Assembly (NCBI GenBank): GCA_031292355.1
Contig: JARLHI010000057.1
Location: forward strand, 124,001 to 188,000
Length of the DNA: 64,000 nucleotides
From: Candidatus Obscuribacterales bacterium
Lineage (GTDB): Bacteria; Cyanobacteriota; Vampirovibrionia; Obscuribacterales; Obscuribacteraceae
Direction: 5' to 3'
In this document: one piece after another, positions 28,753 through 38,296 of the stretch
Numbering within the stretch: position 1 is the first letter of the stretch
Layout of the letters: each line of letters begins with the position of its first letter
Notes under the pieces: model-generated
The model's database searches: none
What the model saw: the letters and a program-made list of their open reading frames with translations, nothing else
What the model was told of the DNA's origin: nothing
Position numbers and translations under genes: made by a program

Positions 28753-31661
28753 AATGCCGAGCGCCCACATGACAAAAGGAGACCACGTTGGCTTTCATCT
28801 ATTGCAGTAAAAGCCGTCTTATAGTGACTGGGATTGCTTGTAATCACAATCAACTCAAATTGCAAATTGAGCAATTCCAACAAGAATGTCAAATTATCAG
28901 GACGCATGGCTTCGTTCTTGCCGCCAAAGGCTTCTTCCATTACAAGCACATAGGGCTCGGTTGACCCAAGGATTTTTGCGGACACCAGCCTGGCAAACCA
29001 GCGCACCTGCTCAACTGTCTTGAGGGCAAAAGTTTTGCCTATGCTGTAAGACGGGTCGTCGGCTTTTGCTGTGGAATCGCTTTGTTCTGCCTGATTAAGT
29101 TCAACACCCATCTCCATCAACATGTCTTCGATGATGACTATGACTTTATCAAGCCAGACATCTTTCGGAGAAACACCATAAATTTTCTCTTTAGCATTTT
29201 CCAATGCATTTTTCACACGACGCACAATATTCAATTCATATTGAACACGCGCCAATTGTTTGGCTAATTCCTGATAGCCAGCGTCATCAATGTTGGCTGA
29301 AAGAACTTTGTTTGCCAGAAAATCCCGTTCGCTCCTCAATTGCTCAAGAGAGGGCTTAGCCTCGGGTGCAGCCTGACTTTTAGCGTTAGCAACCGCTCGC
29401 AGCAATTCATCCAGCACTGGCATCTCTTTTGCCAACTGCGGAAAACGCATCAACAACACTTGCATTCGAGTAATTTTTTCGCGTCTTTGCTTGCCTAGTC
29501 TTTCGATCTGCGGAGGTAATTCATCTGCGACAAACCCAGAGGACATATCGGTTTCGAGTCGTCTCAATTCTGTCTGTAAAGCATGCCAGTGATGATAAGA
29601 AGCCACCTTTGAATAAAATTCCCGATAAGCTTCTTGGGCGTCATCTAAATTCTCTACTTTTGCCCGTCCGCAAATTTGAATAATTTGCTGATCGACATTA
29701 GTTACTTCGCTACTGAGAAAATCTAGTCTTTGCCTCGCCTGTTTTACAGCTTGGGAATTATCAACGAGTGATTTTGATTCTTCAAGAAACTGTTTGATTT
29801 CAGCAGCCAGAGCCACTGCATCTTCCGGGCTAGACTTTTTATAGCGTCCACAGCGATGAAAATAAGGCTCAACCGCCTCTTTCAATTCGGCAACTTGCAC
29901 GCTCAAACCGGAGCGTCTTTGTTCCAGTAAGTCTAGATTTTTAGTGGCATCGCCTTTGGCCATGTAAGCCTGTAGTCGGTCCAAGAAATCGGCGACTTCA
30001 CTGATACCAGCTTCACCTGAAAGTACTGACAGCCTGGATGTCACCTCGGCAATTTTAGCTTCGAGATCCTCATGCAATTTTGTCTGTCTGGCTAATTCAT
30101 TGGAATTTTCTTGAAATTCTTTGCGTTTATATAGCGCCGGAGCGAAAGCGAAAAGGGAGTAATACATACAGCCGCCAAAACCTATGGCCAGCAGAACGCC
30201 AAAACCTATCAATAGAATGAGGCCCGCATGGGTCTCGTAAAGAATCGCTAGAATTGCCGCGATAAGGACACAAACACAGACCGAAGCGAGAAAGAAAATA
30301 CGACTGGATTTGTGTTTTGTCTCGCGCTTTTCTTCAACTTCTTTGACCAGAGTACTAAAACGCCAGAGTGCTTTATCGCAATCTGCTGATTGCAATAATG
30401 AAGATTGCAATACTTCGATATAGTGCTTCGACTCTTCATATTGCTGTGGTTCTAGGCTCAAGACAAGGCTTCGCTCAGGTTCAAATGACTGCAAATCAAC
30501 TTCGTCTTCTTCTAGTTTTTGCAATTCTTCAGCAATGCGCAACCCCAAATGGTGTAATTCTTCCGATAAATTTTGATATTTTGCAGACGAATCTGCAAGC
30601 GTCACTGCGTCGGACGCATTAAATACATCCAGTCCATAAAAGTGATCTTTGACTCGATTTTCACGGACTTCATAGTCGCGGATGATGGGGTTGTTTTCAG
30701 CAAAAGCGACGTCATAATCGGCTTGACGTGACTGGCGCCTGACCCACAATTCTTCAATTTGTTTTTGTAAATCTAAAGGGAATTTAGCCATTGAGCCCAT
30801 GCGCGTCAATTCGGTGCGCAAATGCTGCACACGCAAATAAGTTTCTTGCGCTGTAATTGAGCGAGCGTCTATGTCGGCTAACTCGCTGCATAAATCAAGA
30901 TATTCGGCGGTGTAACTTTGCGAATCTCCATTGCCTTCGTCAGATTGGCGCTTCACCCCGCTATCTTTCTTTTTGCGCTCGCGCTCTAACTTTTGCACTT
31001 TATCTGAAAGTTCGTAGTAACGTCCTTCTAAATCTCTTAGAACAACAGCGCCTCGCTCACGTCTACCTTGATATGGAAAACCAGCCAGAGCCTCTTCCAA
31101 CGCCATCACAGCCGCTCTAGGTTCTTTGGGATAAGCCTCACCGGCGGTCCAGTCACGAATCACTCGACAAAGATCAGTCAAACTACCGACGCGACTTTCT
31201 ACGAGCTCAGATGGGGAAACAAAGCAAAGCTTCCGAAAAATCTCGCGACTCATTCCTGTTATTTTCAAGCCGATCAAATCTTCGTTATTAGCATCAAGAA
31301 AATCGCGAGTGACGTCGGCATCTTCCTTGTTGTAATCGACAACTTGAACCGCTTCGTCAGAAAAGTCGCGAATCACTTTTAACTCGAGGGCATGCGATGC
31401 CACCGTGGTACTAACGTCGATACCGGCAATATAAGGCAAAGCGAGATCGGCGGGGGCGAACCTTTCAAGATCGGTGACTTCATTGACAGAGAGTTTCTTC
31501 ACTCTGGCAAAGCCAAAAAGGCAAGCCCAGATCGCTGCCTTGATGGCCATCACAGCGTGCGGCTCGGTTTCCAAAACGACATTTAGCCGGGCTGGATCAA
31601 ATTCAATTTTTTGCCCGGACAAACTGCCGAAACCGGCGAAATCAATGCTCCCAATTTTCAT
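28749..31661 (-). CDS. YhaN/SMC-like coiled-coil protein with a lost Walker A motif
   Basis: 970 residues. The N-terminus ([20 protein letters not shown], then [19 protein letters not shown] and ACLFGF) lines up with YhaN/RecF-type ATPases, where GPNEAGKST should stand between the NVV strand and the following helix. Here the glycines, Lys and Ser/Thr are all replaced. The C-terminus keeps a Walker B-like strand ([15 protein letters not shown]) and [20 protein letters not shown], the usual D-loop and H-region layout. Long coiled coils fill about 200-440 and 520-830, split by two membrane helices (about 455-510) as in YhaN. No SbcD/YhaM-type nuclease is nearby. It sits between the thiolase and the ACAD10/11-type gene, overlapping the latter by four bases. 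Function unknown; nucleotide binding is doubtful. Confidence 0.7.
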   Translation of the reverse strand: MKIGSIDFAGFGSLSGQKIEFDPARLNVVLETEPHAVMAIKAAIWACLFGFARVKKLSVNEVTDLERFAPADLALPYIAGIDVSTTVASHALELKVIRDFSDEAVQVVDYNKEDADVTRDFLDANNEDLIGLKITGMSREIFRKLCFVSPSELVESRVGSLTDLCRVIRDWTAGEAYPKEPRAAVMALEEALAGFPYQGRRERGAVVLRDLEGRYYELSDKVQKLERERKKKDSGVKRQSDEGNGDSQSYTAEYLDLCSELADIDARSITAQETYLRVQHLRTELTRMGSMAKFPLDLQKQIEELWVRRQSRQADYDVAFAENNPIIRDYEVRENRVKDHFYGLDVFNASDAVTLADSSAKYQNLSEELHHLGLRIAEELQKLEEDEVDLQSFEPERSLVLSLEPQQYEESKHYIEVLQSSLLQSADCDKALWRFSTLVKEVEEKRETKHKSSRIFFLASVCVCVLIAAILAILYETHAGLILLIGFGVLLAIGFGGCMYYSLFAFAPALYKRKEFQENSNELARQTKLHEDLEAKIAEVTSRLSVLSGEAGISEVADFLDRLQAYMAKGDATKNLDLLEQRRSGLSVQVAELKEAVEPYFHRCGRYKKSSPEDAVALAAEIKQFLEESKSLVDNSQAVKQARQRLDFLSSEVTNVDQQIIQICGRAKVENLDDAQEAYREFYSKVASYHHWHALQTELRRLETDMSSGFVADELPPQIERLGKQRREKITRMQVLLMRFPQLAKEMPVLDELLRAVANAKSQAAPEAKPSLEQLRSERDFLANKVLSANIDDAGYQELAKQLARVQYELNIVRRVKNALENAKEKIYGVSPKDVWLDKVIVIIEDMLMEMGVELNQAEQSDSTAKADDPSYSIGKTFALKTVEQVRWFARLVSAKILGSTEPYVLVMEEAFGGKNEAMRPDNLTFLLELLNLQFELIVITSNPSHYKTAFTAIDESQRGLLLSCGRSAL

Positions 31662-31756
31662 AATGTCCAGTCTGAAAGATTCGGTCCTAAATTACATTGC
31701 TGATAAAACTAACTCTTACTACCTTGATAATGGCATATTTCGCGGCAAAACTGGGA

Positions 31757-32962
31757 TCAAATTTCGTTTGCAATGATGGTCGCAATTCCCTGCCCCACGC
31801 CTATGCACATTGTGGCAAGTCCGAAGCGCGCGGAGCGACGTTTCATTTCATGCATCAGAGTGCCAAAAATCCGTGAACCACTACTACCAAGAGGGTGCCC
31901 CAGCGCGATTCCTCCGCCATTGACATTTAGCTTGGTTTGATCGAGTCCCAACTCTGCAACACAGGCCAGAACTTGCGCCGCAAAGGCTTCGTTGAGTTCG
32001 ACCAAGTCGATTTGCCCCACTTCCAGAGAGGCTCGCTCAAGAGCCTTACGTGTCGCTGGAATTGGCCCAAGACCCATGCAAGCGGGATCCACACCAGCCA
32101 CAGCCGACGAAACAAATCTGGCCATTGACTTCAATCCCAAAGCCTGAGCTTTTTTGCGAGACATAATAAGGACTGCCGAAGCGCCATCGTTAATACCCGA
32201 GCTGTTGCCGGCGGTGACAGTGCCGCCTTCTCTAAATACTGGTTTCAGCTTTTGCAGGTCGGCAAGTTGAGCGTTCAAGCGAGGGTGTTCATCCACCTCG
32301 AAAACTTCGCACTTGCCTCCTTTACCGGCGGGCAAACTAACAGGGACAATCTCGTCTTTAAACAAGCCAGCTTCCATCGCCTTTTGATATCGATTTTGAC
32401 TGCTCAAAGCGAAAGCATCTTGCGCCTCTCGGCTGATTTTGTATTTTTCGGCGACGTTTTCAGCTGTTTCACCCATAGAAAACGGATGGTACATCTCAGC
32501 CAGTTTCTTATTGACAAAACGCCAGCCCAAAGTGGTATCAATCAATTGCTGATCGCCTCTTGCAAACGCGCTTTGCGCTTTACCCATGACAAATGGTGCG
32601 CGTGTCATCGATTCCACCCCGCCAGCGATAAAAACATCGCCTTCGCCTGCAATAACCGCATGGCAAGCGGTATTTACAGCCATTAAGCCAGAACCACAGA
32701 GTCGATTAACTGTTGAACCAGCAACGGTTATCGGCAAGCCAGCAAGAAGCGCAGCCATACGACCGACGTTGCGATTATCTTCACCCGCTTGATTAGCCGC
32801 TCCGAAAATGACATCTTCGATGCTAGACGGATCAAGATTATTGCGCCTGACAATTTCTTTTATTACGAGGGCGGCTAAATCGTCCGGACGAATGTCTTTT
32901 AAAGTTCCACCATAGCGACCAATTGGTGTTCTCAGGGCATCGACAATTACAGCTTCGTTCAT
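31757..32962 (-). CDS. Thiolase (acetyl-CoA acyltransferase, PcaF/FadA-like)
   Basis: 401 residues, normal for thiolases. The nucleophile is in [18 protein letters not shown] (Cys near 88), the other active-site parts are [19 protein letters not shown] (His near 350) and CIGVGQG (second Cys near 388). The segment [20 protein letters not shown] is common in 3-oxoadipyl-CoA thiolases, but no other beta-ketoadipate gene is present, so a general 3-ketoacyl-CoA role is as likely. It would cleave 3-ketoacyl-CoA to acetyl-CoA and a shortened acyl-CoA, the last step of the acyl-CoA pathway suggested by its neighbours. The YhaN-like gene follows on the same strand after 95 bases. Enzyme family firm, substrate inferred. 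Confidence 0.92.
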   Translation of the reverse strand: MNEAVIVDALRTPIGRYGGTLKDIRPDDLAALVIKEIVRRNNLDPSSIEDVIFGAANQAGEDNRNVGRMAALLAGLPITVAGSTVNRLCGSGLMAVNTACHAVIAGEGDVFIAGGVESMTRAPFVMGKAQSAFARGDQQLIDTTLGWRFVNKKLAEMYHPFSMGETAENVAEKYKISREAQDAFALSSQNRYQKAMEAGLFKDEIVPVSLPAGKGGKCEVFEVDEHPRLNAQLADLQKLKPVFREGGTVTAGNSSGINDGASAVLIMSRKKAQALGLKSMARFVSSAVAGVDPACMGLGPIPATRKALERASLEVGQIDLVELNEAFAAQVLACVAELGLDQTKLNVNGGGIALGHPLGSSGSRIFGTLMHEMKRRSARFGLATMCIGVGQGIATIIANEI

Positions 32963-32995
32963 GAGGTTTTCACTTTTATCTGATTTTGCGCGCTC

Positions 32996-33019
32996 AAAAA
33001 ATCAGGCGCACGCCCTGAT
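32996..33019 (-). terminator. Rho-independent terminator after the DUF4388-type gene
   Basis: On the minus strand ATCAGG and CCTGAT form a six-base stem around a GC-rich loop that can extend it, followed at once by six T residues. It lies 25 bases after the stop codon of the signalling protein gene and before the thiolase start. Confidence 0.75.
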
Positions 33020-33044
33020 ATTTAGACAGTATTTTAGCAACGAA

Positions 33045-34919
33045 TCAGCTGTGAATTTGTGTAATCAACGATAGAAGCACGTCTCGATCGACTTCCTGAC
33101 TGACATATTCGATATATTTTACCTGCCAGTTTTCAAGGTCCTGAATCACACTGGAAAGAGAAGCGTTTGTTTGTCGCGCCCCGACCATATCCACGCCGAT
33201 ATCGCCCTTATTATTCATGGCAAAAATATGCGCCCGACCGGAATTAGCCATCGCGTCTCGCAATCCAAGACGCAGGAGCGCAACACTTAACTCGCCACCG
33301 ATTTTTTCGCTGATGCTGCCAATCAATTCTTGGAATTTGCTCAGCGGCGTCATCAAATCTGTGTCTGGTGTTGAAACCAATTTATAATGCAGTAATAAAT
33401 CGATGGTGCGCGCAAATTCTGGCGTGGTGATATCGCCTAAATATCGCAAAACATTATTCAAGCTCGTGAGACCGTCGAGGTGGCTATGAACACGCTTCAT
33501 AAGCTCTATTTCAGATGGTTTCAACGGTTTTTTCTCTTGCGGATCGATTAAGTCGCCACTGCTCATTTTTCCTGCAGTGTCAGTGACTTTTTCAAGCACT
33601 GAATAGAAACCTTTGCTCAATTTCTTGGCGACAACATCTGTGTTGTCTTTAGCTAGAGCAGAATCCAACAACAATTTATCCAGTGGTTTAGTTAGTTTAG
33701 AAGGCTCAAGCATTAAATCCGAAGGCGGTGTTCGTTGCATGAAAACGAAGATGCCTTCGCGCCAGGCGCAAGCAAATTCCGACACAGCCTTATTCCCTTG
33801 CAACTTCCCGACTTTAGCGTGTGTCAGCTTACCCACTTCAAAACAAGCCCTAAATTGCTGATCTCGATGTTCAACTGAAAGCACACCGGTCTCTCTGTTC
33901 GTGGCCAAGTTTTGCAAAAGATTGGACGGATCTGTGGTACCCAAATGTCCAACCATTGATTGAACCTGAGTTTCTTCTCCTGATGTTTTGATGATTTTTT
34001 TCTGCTTCGTCTCAGTGGACTGTCCGTAAAACGCTTGATCTTGCATCGCGATTTCCAGCTGTCGCGTGCTGATGAAGCCCTTTTTGACAGTCAAAGGGCC
34101 AAGTGTAATACGGTCTTTAATATTGGTGCTCTGCAACTCAAAAAGCATCTCATCAAGCTGACTCTCGGTCACCAATTTGCCAGCGACAAGATAATCCTTC
34201 AATGTGAAAGGAGTCTTGTTGCGAAAACAATTGACCAGAAAAGTAGCTTTATTGAACAGTGGATAGATAGCTTTTACTTGTTCTAAACCACGTAATTCTT
34301 CGAGCAATTCTTCGTGATCCATCTTACCGGATGTCGACAATCTCTGGCTAATTGTGCCAATCGGCGTGTAATTGTCGATAGCCGCAATAGCTGCGTTGCG
34401 ACGTCTGGGAGCATCCATTCCGGCCTTCATTTTGATACCAGTAGCGGTGAGCACAGGCACCGTTCCCAGTAGCACTTGTCTGGCCAGATCTGAACTTTCC
34501 TCAATCAAATTGCCTTTACCAAGCACTGCCTGCACATGTTTAGCTAGAGGCGGCGAATAATCGAATAATTCAGAATGATTTTCAAAACTGATGAAAGCCA
34601 GCGCTCCAGCCAGATGTTCACGCACCAGAGCAAGTGCTCTGTCTGTGTTGATGAAAATCAAAGCACCTTGTACTTCCAGGAAATTGTTCGCCAAACGTCC
34701 GGCGTCGACGATCATTTCAGTTGGAAAAAGAAAACCACCATCTTTGCAATCAATAAGAACAGCGTCGAACAGCTGTTTGCTTTGCACTAGCTCTTCCAGT
34801 TCCGAGGTCAAATTAGCACTGTACTTGAGGACGATGACACTGTCTTGCGACATCATGTCAGTCAAATTTTCAGTGATAACTTCTTCAGATTCTGATTTTG
34901 TTTCTTCTTCGTCAGGCAT
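33045..34919 (-). CDS. Multidomain signalling protein with a DUF4388 (PatA-like) domain
   Basis: 624 residues without membrane segments. The N-terminal 110 residues alternate strands and helices (VIVLKYSANLTSELEELVQS; FDAVLIDCKDGGFLFPTEMI; LIFINTDRALALVREHLAGA) in the manner of STAS anti-sigma-antagonist domains. A middle segment (DYLVAGKLVTESQLDEMLFE; LTVKKGFISTRQLEIAMQDQ) resembles the MshEN/GspE N-terminal nucleotide-binding fold. Residues about 335-420 (NLLQNLATNRETGVLSVEHR; FEVGKLTHAKVGKLQGNKAV; WREGIFVFMQ) match DUF4388, a domain of response-regulator-linked proteins. The last 150 residues are helical, with no recognised motif. Probably a cytoplasmic regulator. It is transcribed alone and ended by a good terminator. 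Domain calls are by motif only. Confidence 0.6.
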   Translation of the reverse strand: MPDEEETKSESEEVITENLTDMMSQDSVIVLKYSANLTSELEELVQSKQLFDAVLIDCKDGGFLFPTEMIVDAGRLANNFLEVQGALIFINTDRALALVREHLAGALAFISFENHSELFDYSPPLAKHVQAVLGKGNLIEESSDLARQVLLGTVPVLTATGIKMKAGMDAPRRRNAAIAAIDNYTPIGTISQRLSTSGKMDHEELLEELRGLEQVKAIYPLFNKATFLVNCFRNKTPFTLKDYLVAGKLVTESQLDEMLFELQSTNIKDRITLGPLTVKKGFISTRQLEIAMQDQAFYGQSTETKQKKIIKTSGEETQVQSMVGHLGTTDPSNLLQNLATNRETGVLSVEHRDQQFRACFEVGKLTHAKVGKLQGNKAVSEFACAWREGIFVFMQRTPPSDLMLEPSKLTKPLDKLLLDSALAKDNTDVVAKKLSKGFYSVLEKVTDTAGKMSSGDLIDPQEKKPLKPSEIELMKRVHSHLDGLTSLNNVLRYLGDITTPEFARTIDLLLHYKLVSTPDTDLMTPLSKFQELIGSISEKIGGELSVALLRLGLRDAMANSGRAHIFAMNNKGDIGVDMVGARQTNASLSSVIQDLENWQVKYIEYVSQEVDRDVLLSLITQIHS

Positions 34920-35249
34920 TTCTATTAAGTCTATCGCGGTTCTGTCGGCTGTAGAAAAGTGCTAAAAGCGTGACTGGACTGGCCCCTGTAATTTCGACTA
35001 TGCCCATATTTGGGGTGGGTTAACTCTGCCTTTTGCCAGTAGCTCGGATTAGAGTTCAATTAGGTTGACTGTTACTGCTAATTGTCGGCAAAAACAACGA
35101 AGTATAAATAGAGTAGGGGTTTTCAGCCTTTTATCCAAGACCTGATTTATTATCTTCCCTACATTTAAAGAGCATTTAAAGAGCATTCTTAATACGCGAT
35201 TCCAAGAACCGTAATAGACTTATGTGGCTATTATTTTCTGGAAGGTTTT
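34920..35249. other. 330-bp divergent promoter spacer
   Basis: No gene is seen between the divergent DUF4388-type and glycine-zipper genes. The right half is AT-rich and holds a TATAAAT-like element near 35104 and an 11-bp tandem repeat at 35162-35183, annotated separately. The left half shows nothing I can name. Confidence 0.6.
35162..35183 (+). repeat. Tandem 11-bp direct repeat CATTTAAAGAG upstream of the glycine-zipper gene
   Basis: CATTTAAAGAG occurs twice head to tail and is followed by a further CATT. The 11-base period equals one helical turn, as in binding sites of OmpR/PhoB-type response regulators. It lies 66 bases before the GTG start at 35250. Confidence 0.55.
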
Positions 35250-36374
35250 GTGGCTGATAAGAAATTGACCTCAATCAAGACGCTCTCCGCGGCGGTCATT
35301 CTCAATCTCGCATTTAACACCTGCGTTTTGTCTCAGGAGGCTACAGTTGAGTCGCCGACTAAGAAAACAGTACAGCTAGGTCAGATATCCAATCAGAATT
35401 TGCTCAAAGGCGAAGTCAATTATTTAGTGCCTAAAGGCACGGTTTTTTCTTTGAAGCTCGCGTCCATTCCTACCAATGGCATGCATTTACTGGACCGCGA
35501 TCTTGATGGCAAACTTTATCCGGCCAAATTAGGCGCTGAAATAACAGCCAAAACATCAGAAGACATATACGTCGACGACAAAAACGTAATCCCGGAAGGT
35601 ACTGTTTTTCATGGCACAGTGAGCAAATTGCTACCGCCTCGAAATATCAATCGCAATGGCTGGATGCAAATTTCGTTTAGCCATTTCACGACACCAGATG
35701 GACGCACCTTCTCTTTCAACGCTCAAGCAGACAATTTCAAACCTTCTACAGCCAAATCCAAACTGAAGGGAGCCGGTTATTTAGCGTCTCATGCAGCCGG
35801 TGGTGCCGTAGTTGGAGCGCTTGCAGCCTGGTATGTTTGTGGCACTCATTACACACTGGCGATGCATGGTTACAACATCGCAGGCGGAGCGGCCGCTGGC
35901 GCTTTGATGGCCACTGCCTACGCCATAGCAAAACACGGCGATCATGCCACCCTTGAGCCGGGCGACGATTTTAATATGCAAATAGATACTGATTTGCTCA
36001 TGCCAGCAGCCGTCGAGGCGACTCATACCGCTAAATATGTTAATCGCGACGGCATTGAGATTAAAATCGCTCATCGCCGTATGGAAAAAGACGGTTTAGG
36101 TGGCTACTTATATCGAGTGGACGCCACTATCAATAATGACACCGACCAGCCTCTGAAATCGGTAGATATCTTCTGCAAAGACGATAATGAGCATATGTTG
36201 CCCATTATCGCCGGTACGGATTTTGATTCAGAGTTTTTGTTCGAGGTGGAAGCACATTCGGAAAAACACGTGATTATGAACTTTCAGGTTGAGTTTCCGA
36301 AGGTCAAACGACAGTTGGTTTGCTTAGATCATGACAGCAGACAGATTTGCTATCGCAGCGAGATGGTCAAGTAA
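35250..36374 (+). CDS. Exported hypothetical protein with a glycine-zipper segment
   Basis: 374 residues; no family recognised. GGAAGG five bases upstream supports the GTG start at 35250. A signal peptide (IKTLSAAVILNLAFNTCVLS) is followed by a beta-rich region (about 40-170: VPKGTVFSLKLASIP, VIPEGTVFHGTVSKLLPP) that resembles the base-plate or conjugation TrbI/VirB10-like pattern of 'G-T-x-F/I' strands, though too weakly to claim. Two Gly/Ala helices (AAGGAVVGALAAWYV and AGGAAAGALMATAYAIA, about 185-230) form a glycine zipper typical of membrane- or envelope-inserting hairpins. The C-terminal 130 residues are again beta-rich. Probably an envelope protein. It is monocistronic as far as can be seen. 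Confidence 0.6.
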   Translation: MADKKLTSIKTLSAAVILNLAFNTCVLSQEATVESPTKKTVQLGQISNQNLLKGEVNYLVPKGTVFSLKLASIPTNGMHLLDRDLDGKLYPAKLGAEITAKTSEDIYVDDKNVIPEGTVFHGTVSKLLPPRNINRNGWMQISFSHFTTPDGRTFSFNAQADNFKPSTAKSKLKGAGYLASHAAGGAVVGALAAWYVCGTHYTLAMHGYNIAGGAAAGALMATAYAIAKHGDHATLEPGDDFNMQIDTDLLMPAAVEATHTAKYVNRDGIEIKIAHRRMEKDGLGGYLYRVDATINNDTDQPLKSVDIFCKDDNEHMLPIIAGTDFDSEFLFEVEAHSEKHVIMNFQVEFPKVKRQLVCLDHDSRQICYRSEMVK

Positions 36375-36417
36375 CTTTTTAAACGACACTCAATCAGGTT
36401 CTATACAAGCCCTGGTT

Positions 36418-36654
36418 TCAGGCTGCTTGAAGTTGAACGTCGTAGATCAAACGCACAGTTTCATATTCAACGCGGATTGACACTGTGTTTTCGGTGGAAA
36501 ATTCTAGTCTGACACGGCCGAGAGTGCTCGTGCTGTATTCACTCCAGTGTTCTGGCACTGAAACGATGACATTTTCGGGGCCCCATTCTTCAACGTAGGC
36601 TTTAAGTACCTGGCACAACTTGTCTTCATCTCTGGGGTCTTGAAACATACTCAT
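36418..36654 (-). CDS. Small hypothetical protein
   Basis: 78 residues, acidic, with no signal peptide or membrane segment. The start at 36654 is chosen because AGAGGTGG lies seven bases upstream; the open frame extends further upstream without a ribosome site. The sequence (DEDKLCQVLKAYVEEWGPEN, then VIVSVPEHWSEY and TVSIRVEYETVRLIYDVQL) suggests one helix followed by a four-stranded sheet. No family recognised. It is convergent with the glycine-zipper gene and divergent from the GT87-like gene. Confidence 0.55.
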   Translation of the reverse strand: MSMFQDPRDEDKLCQVLKAYVEEWGPENVIVSVPEHWSEYSTSTLGRVRLEFSTENTVSIRVEYETVRLIYDVQLQAA

Positions 36655-36961
36655 TTGGTCCACCTCTAAATTGATACCGGCGTCGCGTCCTTCCATGCCG
36701 TAAGAATAGAGTTTGGATGCCAGTAGGTAAATTCGTATAATCCCCACTGACTTCGTATTTTCCCCATTCGGGTGATTTCAACTTTTTCGGCACCTGTGCT
36801 GCTTTAGAGACAACAATGGTCGTTTGAGGATTTTCCTGCTCGAGATAATTTTTGAAGATCAGTCGGTCAATTGGACCTTCTACCCGAGAGTTTCGCTGGT
36901 TCCGGTAAACTAACGGTCGATTGATCGACCAATTTCAGCCGCTCAGGAGTTCAGACGACAA
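36655..36961. other. 307-bp divergent spacer with two related palindromes
   Basis: No gene is supported here. The notable content is two GGTC...GACC dyads at 36865-36877 and 36915-36930, described separately. The stretch next to the small minus-strand gene shows nothing clear. Confidence 0.5.
36865..36930. promoter_or_regulatory. Pair of GGTC-n-GACC palindromes upstream of the GT87-like gene
   Basis: Site one is GGTC-AATTG-GACC (36865-36877); site two is GGTCGAT-TG-ATCGACC (36915-36930), a perfect seven-base dyad with a two-base gap. Their centres are about 51 bases apart, close to five helical turns, and site two ends 31 bases before the ATG. The layout fits a dimeric repressor with two operators. 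Confidence 0.4.
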
Positions 36962-38266
36962 ATGCCCAGCAGTGACCGAAATGTTCCAGCCGAAAACCTC
37001 GACGATCAAAAGCCGAACCTGCTCTGGAAAATTGCCAGCATCATTTATCTGGCCGGATTTGGGATATGGGCATCGACGCTTTACTTTCTGATAGTGCGCA
37101 AAACATTCAGCCACGAAGCCTTCATGCATGCGGTCAAAAGTCTGGTTTTCATCGATTTTAGTAAGTTCTACATTGCAGGCTTAATGGCCTGGTCGCCAGA
37201 CAAAAGCAAGCTCTACGATTTCCCCACCCAGATGCTGTGGGTGCAGAACATTTTGGGCACACTCGACCGCCCTCCTGACTCGATTCCTTATACACCAATG
37301 TTTTGCGTTTTCATGCGCGCGTTCACCTGGCTACCTATAGAAAAAGCCCTCCTGTTCTTTTTCATAACGACCTTCAGTATGGCGGTCATCTCAGTGACAG
37401 CCATCTTGGTGCATAAAGGACATCTGAAAAAATCGGAATGTCTGATTTTCTGGATTCTCGCTTTGACGCCAGTTGGTTGCACCGAAATTTTTCAGTTGGG
37501 ACAAACTACATTTTTCTGGTTAGCAATGATGTCGGCTTTTTACCTGGGTTTTCTCAAGAAGCACGATATCGTCTCCGGTATCGCTCTTGCGTTTCTCGCT
37601 CTCAAACCTCAGTATGCCTTGCTTGCGACAGCTGCTCCAATTGGCTGCAAACGCTGGAAAATACTCGCAGCAGCGGCCGTGGCTGAACTAATATTTGTGA
37701 TAGTCGCCACTTGCGTTGTCGGTGTCGATACGATGATCTACTATCCAAAATTTCTCAACTGGGCAGCCGGGCATGTCACCACTTTCATTCCCAATCACAA
37801 TCCCACACTGGGCATGATTACTCTACGTGGCTTATTAGCACCGTTTCTTCCTGAAGTATTGAATTATCAGATCGGTGGTGCCATCAATTTGCTTGTCTGG
37901 ATTCCCTTGCTTTTGGTCTGGCGAAAAAGCGCCAAAATCGGCGAAGATGCTTTTTCCTGGGCGATTGTGCTGACAGTCGCCTGCACCGTATTTTTTAGCG
38001 CACACAGCATGCTCTACGATTTTATGCTAGTGACAATTGGCTGGGCGGCGACTTTGAAATCAGGCGAATTAAACGGAAAAATTGCCAGCGACGACAATTT
38101 GAGACGCGTGTGGGTCATGATGTTTTGGTTGCTCCCAGGTCTTACATGGCTTCTAGCAAGCCTGCAACTAGGCTATGAAGCGTCAGCGCGCGCACACGCG
38201 ATTATTTTGTTTTGCATCATTTGTGTTGGGTCGGCAAATCTAGCTAGAATCTTCAAACGCTTCTGA
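36962..38266 (+). CDS. Polytopic membrane glycosyltransferase, GT87-like (DUF2029)
   Basis: 434 residues with about ten hydrophobic segments after a 20-residue polar start. The first periplasmic loop contains IDFSKFYIAGLMAWSPDKSK and PYTPMFCVFMRAFTWLP, where the Asp-Phe and Tyr-x-Pro pattern is typical of GT87 polyprenyl-phosphate-mannose-dependent transferases. Later segments such as GIALAFLALKPQYALLAT and FIPNHNPTLGMITLRGL also fit. Such enzymes move a sugar from a lipid carrier onto glycans or lipids outside the inner membrane. The acceptor is unknown and no other glycan gene is adjacent. Two palindromes upstream suggest regulation. Family assignment by pattern, moderately sure. Confidence 0.65.
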   Translation: MPSSDRNVPAENLDDQKPNLLWKIASIIYLAGFGIWASTLYFLIVRKTFSHEAFMHAVKSLVFIDFSKFYIAGLMAWSPDKSKLYDFPTQMLWVQNILGTLDRPPDSIPYTPMFCVFMRAFTWLPIEKALLFFFITTFSMAVISVTAILVHKGHLKKSECLIFWILALTPVGCTEIFQLGQTTFFWLAMMSAFYLGFLKKHDIVSGIALAFLALKPQYALLATAAPIGCKRWKILAAAAVAELIFVIVATCVVGVDTMIYYPKFLNWAAGHVTTFIPNHNPTLGMITLRGLLAPFLPEVLNYQIGGAINLLVWIPLLLVWRKSAKIGEDAFSWAIVLTVACTVFFSAHSMLYDFMLVTIGWAATLKSGELNGKIASDDNLRRVWVMMFWLLPGLTWLLASLQLGYEASARAHAIILFCIICVGSANLARIFKRF

Positions 38267-38296
38267 ATCGAAACTCGTCTAGTGAGTCCAAACAAT

